NCBI GenBank assembly: GCA_934635225.1
Contig: CAKTYZ010000027.1
Span: forward strand, 1-28,625
Direction: 5' to 3'
From: an uncultured Kiritimatiellota bacterium
GTDB lineage: Bacteria; Verrucomicrobiota; Kiritimatiellia; RFP12; UBA1067
DNA length: 28,625 nt
Shown here: positions 16,299 to 22,684 of the stretch, in pieces
How the letters are laid out: each line of letters begins with the position of its first letter
Numbering within the stretch: position 1 is the first letter of the stretch
The notes under the pieces: model-generated
What the model was told of the DNA's origin: nothing
What the model saw: the letters and a program-made list of their open reading frames with translations, nothing else
Database searches by the model: none
Made by a program: the position numbers and the translations under genes

Positions 16299-16320
16299 CA
16301 TTTGGCCATAATACCAAATG
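16299..16320 (-). promoter_or_regulatory. extended -10 promoter with overlapping inverted repeat
   Basis: On the minus strand TGGTATTAT (TATTAT at 16313-16308) lies about 65 nt before the ABC ATPase start. It is embedded in a dyad: CATTTGG (16299-16305), 8-nt spacer, CCAAATG (16314-16320). The dyad covers the -10 element, the layout of a repressor operator. Expression of the ATPase and DUF3857 genes would depend on it. Confidence 0.45.
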
Positions 16321-16398
16321 CGGACGCATCCCGTCAACGCCGTGGCGGACTTTGTCGGATTTTCGGCGTATCGGGCTTGCAGCATGAAAGTGGAGAAA

Positions 16399-16439
16399 GG
16401 AGGTGGAGATTGGACGTTAAAACTCCATTCTCCACCTCC
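16399..16439 (-). terminator. hairpin terminator after the HU-like gene
   Basis: Arms of 16 bp (16399-16414 and 16424-16439) pair with one mismatch around a 9-nt loop. On the minus strand the hairpin starts 11 nt after the HU-like/DUF4469 stop and is followed by only a weak TTTCTCC tail, so it may act as a terminator or as a 3' mRNA stabiliser. Both arms contain GGAGGTGGAG or its complement. Confidence 0.55.
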
Positions 16440-16449
16440 AACTTCTCCT

Positions 16450-17172
16450 TTACGCCTCAACGAGCTTCAGCGTCTGCTGCTGGAGAACCTCCTTCGTTCC
16501 CGTACCGACGGAGACGTGGAAGAGGAAGCTCCAGATGACTTCCGTGCCCGCGTCAGCTTCGGCAAGCGCCTCGGGCCAATCGAAGATGAGAATCGTGCCG
16601 CTCGTCCCCGTTGGGGAGACCGTCGCCGTTTTCACCTCATCTCCTTTCTTCCATGCGAGCGTCACCGTGTCCTTCTCGGGATTGAAGTTCAGGTTGCGGC
16701 CAGAGAAGGTGACCTGTTGCGACGCGGACATCTCGCCGCGCGGGGAGCCCAATGCACTGCCGTAGTCGATGCGCGGCACAAGCGTCGTGTCATCCACGCA
16801 CTCCCAGATGTAGTCACTCGCCTTGACCTTCAGGTCCTCCAGCGGCGTGATGCGCAGACGCAGCTCATTCGCGCCCGTCAGCTGGCGGTCCGCACCGACG
16901 CGCCCCGTCGCCTGCAACGCAAGGCGCAACCACTTGCCAATGTGCACGGCCTTTCCCTCGCGAAGGAGCTGTTGCCAAGTGGCGATGCTCCCGTCAAGGA
17001 CGCCACGGATGTCGTGGAACTGCCCGCGCACGTAGCCGGAGGCGAGACCTCGCTCAATGACGCGCTCGGTCGTGTAGGTTTCGCGGTCCGTGATGACGGG
17101 ATGCTGGAACGTCTCGCCCGTGTACGGGTTGCGACACTTGCTGATGGTATACTTGATTGTCGATTTGCTCAT
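16450..17172 (-). CDS. HU-like DNA-binding protein with C-terminal DUF4469-like domain
   Basis: A 240-residue protein. The N-terminal half (about 1-120; TDRETYTTERVIERGLASG, then a basic LRLALQATGRVG segment) has the pattern of the HU/IHF-like fold of the Bvu_2165 type. The C-terminal half, with SASQQVTFSGRNLNF and TGTSGTILIFDWP, resembles the Ig-like DUF4469 domain. Such proteins are abundant paralogues in Bacteroidota and relatives, and their DNA role is not settled. The ATG at 17172 has AAAGGA 9 nt upstream. Third gene of a cassette with the HTH protein and the smalltalk-like peptide, which supports the family call. Assignment is by remembered pattern, without a profile search. Confidence 0.75.
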   Translation of the reverse strand: MSKSTIKYTISKCRNPYTGETFQHPVITDRETYTTERVIERGLASGYVRGQFHDIRGVLDGSIATWQQLLREGKAVHIGKWLRLALQATGRVGADRQLTGANELRLRITPLEDLKVKASDYIWECVDDTTLVPRIDYGSALGSPRGEMSASQQVTFSGRNLNFNPEKDTVTLAWKKGDEVKTATVSPTGTSGTILIFDWPEALAEADAGTEVIWSFLFHVSVGTGTKEVLQQQTLKLVEA

Positions 17173-17221
17173 TGTTCGTTTTCCTTTCGCTTGCTGATTC
17201 TTTGAAGATTCGATCATTCGA

Positions 17222-17425
17222 TCATTTCTTCCCGTTGAATTGCAGACCGAGCGGAATCGCCCCGACCGCCGTAACGCTCCGCGCGTCGTCAGCGGGCACG
17301 ACCACCGCGCAGCCCATGGCCGAAACGCTGGCGGCCAGTCCCAGTGCGGCGAGAAACGCGCTCGCCGCCGCGCGCGCAGCCTCCTTCAAGGCCGCGACCA
17401 GTCTTTTTCTTGATTTCTGCTTCAT
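17222..17425 (-). CDS. smalltalk-like small membrane or lipoprotein peptide
   Basis: A 67-residue peptide: a basic start (MKQKSRKRLVAALKEAAR), one hydrophobic alanine-rich segment (FLAALGLAASVSAMGC) and a polar tail. The architecture matches smalltalk peptides of Bacteroidota, which have a charged amphipathic start, a short hydrophobic run and a terminal cysteine, and which lie beside HU-like/DUF4469 genes as here. This one is about twice as long. AMGC is an imperfect lipobox, so lipidation is uncertain. The ATG at 17425 has a GGGGAAAGG run just upstream. It starts 19 nt after the HTH gene stop and ends 49 nt before the HU-like gene. Function unknown. Confidence 0.6.
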   Translation of the reverse strand: MKQKSRKRLVAALKEAARAAASAFLAALGLAASVSAMGCAVVVPADDARSVTAVGAIPLGLQFNGKK

Positions 17426-17444
17426 TGCCTTTCCCCTTTCCGCG

Positions 17445-17906
17445 TCACTTCTGACGCCGTTTCCAAAGCCGATGGGCAACGTCCAGCTTCTGCCGGAGCG
17501 TCTTCTTCAGACGATCGACATGCGGGCGGTTGGTGTGGGCGATCTTGGCCGCCGGGGCCGTCCGCCAGTCCGCCAGCAACGCGAACCAGATGGCCCGGTC
17601 TGTGCCTTTTAGCGAGGCGACGACCCGTTCCAGTTCAATCCGCCACCGTCCATTGTCAGCCGAACCGCCGCCACCGTCAATCCGAGAAACCAACGATTCG
17701 ACGGATGCGCCACCGTCGCCAAGCAAACGGTTTTCGCAGAAGTCTCCCGCGTCATCCCGTGACGTCAAGTCATCCAATCTCAGGGCATTGCCCCAGAACG
17801 GGGCGCGTCGCCTGCCCATCAACCAGCGAATCTCGCCAGCCAACCGATTGGCGCGCGCACGTTGATAGTACGCCTCCGGATTGATGATCCTCGTGCTCTT
17901 GTTCAT
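17445..17906 (-). CDS. small protein with C-terminal sigma-region-4-like HTH
   Basis: A 153-residue protein with no firm family. The N-terminal half is basic (YYQRARANRLAGEIRWLMGR) followed by an acidic, glycine-rich linker. The last about 50 residues (LKGTDRAIWFALLADW, then AAKIAHTNRPHVDRLKKTLRQ) fit the helix pattern of sigma-70 region 4 and related HTH proteins: first helices, a turn, a recognition helix and a basic end. I infer DNA binding, perhaps as regulator or sigma-like factor of the cassette. The ATG at 17906 has AAAGGAG 9 nt upstream; the longer frame to 18092 would run through the upstream terminator and has no support. First gene of the HTH-smalltalk-HU cassette. Confidence 0.65.
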   Translation of the reverse strand: MNKSTRIINPEAYYQRARANRLAGEIRWLMGRRRAPFWGNALRLDDLTSRDDAGDFCENRLLGDGGASVESLVSRIDGGGGSADNGRWRIELERVVASLKGTDRAIWFALLADWRTAPAAKIAHTNRPHVDRLKKTLRQKLDVAHRLWKRRQK

Positions 17907-17997
17907 TTTCGTCTTCTCCTTTCGGACTTGCCTGTTGTTCAGACGCCTGTGCATCCCTCTCATTGGATGTCGCAGGAAAGACGGAAAGTGCAACACG

Positions 17998-18023
17998 CCA
18001 ACAAGCGCCGTCAAGCCTGTTGG
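17998..18023. promoter_or_regulatory. inverted repeat upstream of the HTH cassette
   Basis: CCAACAAGC (17998-18006) and GCCTGTTGG (18015-18023) form a dyad with one mismatch (a G-U pair in RNA) and an 8-nt spacer, between the rhamnosidase terminator and the HTH gene. A TTGACG string sits in the minus-strand spacer but no -10 follows at a normal distance. A possible operator for the HTH protein. Confidence 0.35.
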
Positions 18024-18026
18024 CAC

Positions 18027-18054
18027 AAAAAAAGAGTCGGCACGATGCCGACTC
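18027..18054 (-). terminator. intrinsic terminator of the rhamnosidase operon
   Basis: On the minus strand GAGTCGGC, a 5-nt loop ATCGT and GCCGACTC form a perfect 8-bp stem followed at once by seven T. It lies 45 nt after the GH78 stop codon (18099) and ends the four-gene glycan operon. Confidence 0.93.
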
Positions 18055-18098
18055 ACGCTTGAGAGCTTTCGCCCTCTCTGTTGAGACGTCAAGGTTTC

Positions 18099-21000
18099 TC
18101 AGTCCACGCCCCGCGTCTCAACCCAATCACCCGCCACAACAAACCGTTCCGCCTCACCGGGCAACCGCACAACGGCCGCGCACTGCGGCGGAACATGCAA
18201 CTCGTAGACAATCCGGTCACCCGTGCGTCGCCAGCCGCCCCGGACTTTTCCATATGGAGTTTCCGTCTCAGCCTGTGCAAAAGAGAGCGCGGCGATCAGC
18301 TGCGGGGCGAAAATCAGCCGACGCCACCCATGCGCCGGATCGGCGTCGATTCCCGCAAGATACTTGTAGGCCCAAGCGACATAGTCGCCGAACATGACAT
18401 GATTGCGCGACGATCTGCCCCTGTATGACTCCCAAAGCGTCCCCTCGCCGTTCACCGCCCAATTCGCGAATGACGGTGCCTCCGCATTGACGAGCATCCG
18501 AAATGCAAGATCCGTCCGTCCCGCTTCTGACAGCATGCGAAATACGCACTTGGAGCCATAAATGCCGAAGTCGTTGCGCACGCCCATCTTCTCGACGGCC
18601 GCAACGAGCTGGGCGCGCGCAACGGCGACAGCCGACTTCGGCACGATGCCGAAATACAGCGCCATCGCCTGTGCCGTCTGCCCGCCATTGTCGTAGACGC
18701 CATTCCCCTTGTGAAAGGCATTGTGCAACGCCGTGCGAGTCCTTTCCGCCCCGCGCCGCATCTCCACCGCGATGTCGCCATCCCCCGAAAGCTCGGCAAA
18801 TCGTGCGCATTTGTCCTGCATGTCCGCATACCAACAGGAACTCGTGAACCGCCGCGTGGGCATGTGAGCCTCATCGACCGGACACCAATCGCCCAACCCA
18901 TAGTCAACCAAGTTGTCCGCATCCGCCCTCTTCGCCGTATAACGCAAAAGGCGAAGGACGGACGGATAAACCTCTCGCACAATCTGCCGATCCTCCTGAT
19001 AGACGAGCAGTTCATTTGGAATGACGGACAGAGCACTATCCCAGCCTGGTCCGTAGTCGTCATAGCCCCACCCCGACGTTGGTGCGATACCCGGCAATGC
19101 ACCGCTCGGACGCTGGGCATCTACCAAGTCGCGCAACCACTTTTCATAAGATGCCGTATTGTCGAAGCAGAACTGCGCCAGGTTCGCCGCAAGCTGCGCG
19201 TCACCCGTCCATCCGTTCTTCTCGCGGTGCGGGCAGTCTGTCGGATAGCCGTTGACGTAATTGCACTTGTATGAAAGGACGGCCATGTCAATGAGGCGAT
19301 TCAGCATCGCATCCGAGCAGACGAACGAACCCGTCGTGCGGAAGGCGTTGTGCACCAGACACGCCGTTACATCGGCGGACGTCAGTTCGCCCTTGTAGCC
19401 GCGAATCCAGACATAGCGGAAGCCGTTATAGGTGAAGCGCGGCTCGTAGACCTTCTCGCCGCCCTCAGCGATGATGCGGTCGCACTGGAACGCGGCATCC
19501 TTCGCGACGACATGGTGGGAGGCCGCGTTGAGGAAATGCTGGTCGATGCGCCGTCCGATGGCACCGGGGACAGGCCACGCACCCGGCGGGCGCCGGTCAC
19601 CGAGAAGATACGTGTCAATCTCCGGCTGCTTCTCCGAAACGGCGCGCTCATCGTAGCGGATGGAGACGACGTCGCCTGGCACGTTCTTCTTGAGCCTAAG
19701 CCGTATCCAACCCGCAAGGTTCTTCGGGAATGTCACGAGCCAGGAACCGTCCGCAAGGCGGCAGATTCTCTCTGGCTTTATCGTCTCCATCACCTTCGTC
19801 GGCGGTAGGATCTCCCCTTCAAGCCGTCCCGCCGGGCCCTTCACCTCCTGCGCACGGAAACCGTCCGTTGGCTTCGGTGCGCCCATGACCTCACCCTCAC
19901 GGATGCAGTCATAGAGCGTCCGAGTCGATGCCATCATCCAACTTGCGTCCGTGCCAACCGTCTCGACCGACCCGTCCGCATATTCAAGCCGCAATTCGGC
20001 GAGGCCGCGCGGTGAATTCCGCCACGGCGCCATGTTCCAGTTCCATACGGCCACGCTTCGGCAGTCGTACCAACCGTGTCCGAACGTCAGTTTCAACGTG
20101 TTTGCGCCCTGACCGACGGCTTCGTCAAGCACATAGGTTGAATAAAGGACACGTTTGTCGTAAGCCGTCGGCGCGGGATCGAGTAGTTTCTCGCCAACGC
20201 GGCGGCCATTGAGCTCAGCCTCGTAGAATCCCATGCCCGTGACGAAGAGCGTCGCCCGTCGAAGCCCTGGACGGACATCAAACGTCTTTTCGAATGCCGG
20301 CGACAGCGTCTCGTGGTAGGCGATGACCGAATGCCCCCATGTCGGCGCACGCAGACAGCCAGCCGTCTTGTCGACGCCCGACCATGAAGCCCCGGTTCCG
20401 ACGCGGCGGCCATTCGGGAGGACCAGCGTTGCAATCACGGCAACGTCTTTCCGACCCTTGAGCGGCTGAACGGCGATTTCGATCTCGTTCGTCCCGGTCT
20501 TCAGCCAGGGCGCGGCATCCATCCTGCGCAGGAAGCGCCAATCATGCCATTTCCCGCGCGGATCCATCATCTGGCGCCCGTTGACGCGAACTTCGTATTT
20601 CTCACGCGCAACCAATGCAAAGTCTGCGCTTTTCGGCACAACTTCAAGAAGGAACGTCGTGCGGAAAACGATTGCCGTCGGAGCCGTCATCCATTCGGCC
20701 GCGCCGAAGTCATAGTCGCACAATGTCGCCGGATCGCCGGCAATCCATTTTGCCCGCCACGGCGAGGCCTTGCCGTAGACGAACCACGACTTGTTGCTCC
20801 ATTCGCTCCAGCAACCATTTTCGTCACGCACCCGCACACGCCAGATCACTCGCTGTCCGTCCGTGAAGCGCCAGCCGCCGAATGGCTCGACATTGACCGA
20901 GCCATCGGACACGACAACGCCCGTCGCGTGTCCGTCGATCTCCAACTCATAGGCCGACTGGCGCGCCATGCCCTCCGGAAGTTTCCACGACAGGCGTGGC

Positions 21001-21257
21001 GACGTCACGTCAATGCCAACGGGATTCGTCCTGTATTCGCATGTCAGCCCGTGCGGCATCTCCTCGGTCTGTGCAATGTCACACGGTCTGTCACACGGAC
21101 GGCACGTTTCCGGGAAGATGTTCCCCTCGCCGATTGTCCATATAATCGGATCGCCCCTGCGGATCCAATCCTCTCCCGCCGTAGCGGAATGCCCAAAGGT
21201 GACAATGCCCAACGCGAGACAAGCCGCCGCGCGGCCAACGGTCTGCAGGTCTGCCAT
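18099..21257 (-). CDS. secreted GH78 alpha-L-rhamnosidase
   Basis: A 1052-residue exported enzyme that would release terminal alpha-L-rhamnose. After a signal peptide (about 1-28) comes a short cysteine-bearing segment (Cys52, Cys55, Cys59), then the GH78 order of beta domains: Ig-like (from about 78, EYRTNPVGIDVTSPRLSWKL), two beta-sandwich domains and an (alpha/alpha)6 barrel. The signature DCPHREKNGWTGDAQ gives the general acid Glu679, and LWESYRGRSSRNHVMFGDYV gives the base Glu943. A C-terminal beta domain ends the protein. The ATG at 21257 is one base after the GH39 stop (TGAGATG), so translation is probably coupled; no separate ribosome-binding site is seen. Length is normal for the family. 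Exact linkage preference cannot be read. Confidence 0.95.
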   Translation of the reverse strand: MADLQTVGRAAACLALGIVTFGHSATAGEDWIRRGDPIIWTIGEGNIFPETCRPCDRPCDIAQTEEMPHGLTCEYRTNPVGIDVTSPRLSWKLPEGMARQSAYELEIDGHATGVVVSDGSVNVEPFGGWRFTDGQRVIWRVRVRDENGCWSEWSNKSWFVYGKASPWRAKWIAGDPATLCDYDFGAAEWMTAPTAIVFRTTFLLEVVPKSADFALVAREKYEVRVNGRQMMDPRGKWHDWRFLRRMDAAPWLKTGTNEIEIAVQPLKGRKDVAVIATLVLPNGRRVGTGASWSGVDKTAGCLRAPTWGHSVIAYHETLSPAFEKTFDVRPGLRRATLFVTGMGFYEAELNGRRVGEKLLDPAPTAYDKRVLYSTYVLDEAVGQGANTLKLTFGHGWYDCRSVAVWNWNMAPWRNSPRGLAELRLEYADGSVETVGTDASWMMASTRTLYDCIREGEVMGAPKPTDGFRAQEVKGPAGRLEGEILPPTKVMETIKPERICRLADGSWLVTFPKNLAGWIRLRLKKNVPGDVVSIRYDERAVSEKQPEIDTYLLGDRRPPGAWPVPGAIGRRIDQHFLNAASHHVVAKDAAFQCDRIIAEGGEKVYEPRFTYNGFRYVWIRGYKGELTSADVTACLVHNAFRTTGSFVCSDAMLNRLIDMAVLSYKCNYVNGYPTDCPHREKNGWTGDAQLAANLAQFCFDNTASYEKWLRDLVDAQRPSGALPGIAPTSGWGYDDYGPGWDSALSVIPNELLVYQEDRQIVREVYPSVLRLLRYTAKRADADNLVDYGLGDWCPVDEAHMPTRRFTSSCWYADMQDKCARFAELSGDGDIAVEMRRGAERTRTALHNAFHKGNGVYDNGGQTAQAMALYFGIVPKSAVAVARAQLVAAVEKMGVRNDFGIYGSKCVFRMLSEAGRTDLAFRMLVNAEAPSFANWAVNGEGTLWESYRGRSSRNHVMFGDYVAWAYKYLAGIDADPAHGWRRLIFAPQLIAALSFAQAETETPYGKVRGGWRRTGDRIVYELHVPPQCAAVVRLPGEAERFVVAGDWVETRGVD

Positions 21258-21258
21258 C

Positions 21259-22617
21259 TCAACGAAGTACGACGAGGAGAAAGGAATGGGGCGGCATCTC
21301 GTCCGGCAACGTCGTGAACGTGTCGAGACGCACGCAATCCGTCATCAGGCAATAGCCAATCTCGCGCCCGCCAAAGTCAAAGACAACAGGAACAGACGCC
21401 GCGCTGTCGTTGACCACCATCACCGCCGCGCCCTTCGCGCCCTTTGCCGCGAGAGCCTTCACGCCATCGGACGAACAGGCGACCTCCGTGCCCAGACGGT
21501 AGAGGACGTTGAAGTCCTTGAGCGCGTAGTAGGCCTGACGCGGATGTCGTGTCAGCGGATCGAAGAGCGGCGCGTAGTTTCCAAGTGCGCACCGACCATC
21601 GTAGAGATGGGCCACCTGAATCGGCAGATGCTGCATCACCAAGAGAAGGCCCGCAATCTCAGCCGCCTGAGACGGCGTGCCCGCGACCCCGTCAGTCGTT
21701 CCGACGTTCCATTCCGTGAGGTGGATTTCGCTCCGTTCAAAACCGGCCTCCCGCATGCAGACGCTGATCTGCCGCAACGAGTTCGTCAGGATCGATGCCG
21801 GACGATAGGCGTGAAACGAATGGAAGTCCATTGGCGCACCATGTTCGCGGCAAGCCTTCAGGAATTCCCGGAACAGCCCGATGCGCCGCTTCTTGTCCGC
21901 AATCGACGCCTCTGGGTCCAAAAGCGTCTCCGGGTCTTCGCAATTTCCGAGACAACTGCCATAGCCGCCGATCTTCAGATGCGGAAAGTGCTTCTTGAGG
22001 TGCTTGGCCGTCGTGACATAGAGTTCGATGAACTCCTTCCAGGTCCCCCACCACATGTGGTTGCGCATCCCATCGTAGTCGTCCGGCTCGTTCCAGATCT
22101 CCCAATGCTCAATCTTCCACCGATAGCCGTCGGCCCAGCCTTCGGTGTAATGGCGGATGACATGCTCGCAGATGCGCGCCCACTTCGCCGGATCCTTCGG
22201 CGGCAAGATTCGATAGGCCTTCTTCACGCGCGGCGCGGCATTCTCGATTGTGACGCCCAACCGGAAATACGGCTCGACGCCGTTCTCAATCAGGTTTTTC
22301 AGATAGAGGTCTGTGAAGGTGAAGTCGTAGTTCTTAGGGTCGGTCTCGTCCGCGTCGAAGTCACGAAAGAGATTCGGGATGTCGACGAACAGGTTCATGC
22401 CAAAGGCACCACCTACGTCATGCAACCGACTGTAAGGGATTCCTGCCTCCTTGAGGTACTTGAACATCGTGAAGTTGTCAAAGCCGCGAAGCGGTCCCTG
22501 CCCAATGCCGTGGAGCGGCTTGATGCGCCCGACTTCCCGGTCGAAGTCCACCTTGACCTCCACCGCGCCGACCGCCAACATCCACACGCCAACAGTAATC
22601 ATCATCAAAATCTTCAT
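21259..22617 (-). CDS. secreted GH39-like clan GH-A glycoside hydrolase
   Basis: A 452-residue exported glycosidase (signal about 1-18). The (beta/alpha)8 barrel shows the clan GH-A pair: general acid Glu177 in HWEIWNEPDD and nucleophile Glu302 in HLTEWN. Together with YSRLHDVGG near the N-terminus and a C-terminal beta region this resembles GH39, whose members cleave beta-xylosides, alpha-L-iduronides and some arabinosides; the substrate is unknown here. The start at 22617 has TGGAG about 6 nt upstream, better than an in-frame ATG 12 nt earlier. Upstream lies a triple 14-bp repeat. It is followed after one base by the GH78 gene. Another GH-A family cannot be excluded without a profile search. 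Confidence 0.82.
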   Translation of the reverse strand: MKILMMITVGVWMLAVGAVEVKVDFDREVGRIKPLHGIGQGPLRGFDNFTMFKYLKEAGIPYSRLHDVGGAFGMNLFVDIPNLFRDFDADETDPKNYDFTFTDLYLKNLIENGVEPYFRLGVTIENAAPRVKKAYRILPPKDPAKWARICEHVIRHYTEGWADGYRWKIEHWEIWNEPDDYDGMRNHMWWGTWKEFIELYVTTAKHLKKHFPHLKIGGYGSCLGNCEDPETLLDPEASIADKKRRIGLFREFLKACREHGAPMDFHSFHAYRPASILTNSLRQISVCMREAGFERSEIHLTEWNVGTTDGVAGTPSQAAEIAGLLLVMQHLPIQVAHLYDGRCALGNYAPLFDPLTRHPRQAYYALKDFNVLYRLGTEVACSSDGVKALAAKGAKGAAVMVVNDSAASVPVVFDFGGREIGYCLMTDCVRLDTFTTLPDEMPPHSFLLVVLR

Positions 22618-22642
22618 GCTTTTCTCCATTTTTGATAAAATC

Positions 22643-22684
22643 CAAGTTTCTTCCTGCAAGTTTCTTCCTGCAAGTTTCTTCCTA
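22643..22684 (-). repeat. three tandem 14-bp repeats before the GH39-like gene
   Basis: The unit CAAGTTTCTTCCTG occurs at 22643-22656 and 22657-22670 and, with the last base changed, at 22671-22684. On the coding strand it reads CAGGAAGAAACTTG, with a Shine-Dalgarno-like AGGAAG in each copy. The array begins at the stop codon (22684-22682) of the LamG-protein gene and ends about 25 nt before the next start. Confidence 0.9.

Noticed and set aside
15199..16311. Plus-strand open frame of 370 codons opposite the ABC ATPase
   Set aside because: Antisense to intact Walker and signature motifs; arginine-rich composition typical of GC-rich shadow frames.
17998..18023. Sigma-54-type promoter (TGGC with TTGC) before the HTH gene
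   Set aside because: The GG and GC doublets are about 4 nt too close for a -24/-12 element.
20968..22635. Long plus-strand open frame of 555 codons opposite the GH78 and GH39-like genes
   Set aside because: It is the antisense shadow of two clear enzyme genes, is very rich in Arg/His/Pro, has no recognisable motif and no plausible ribosome-binding site.
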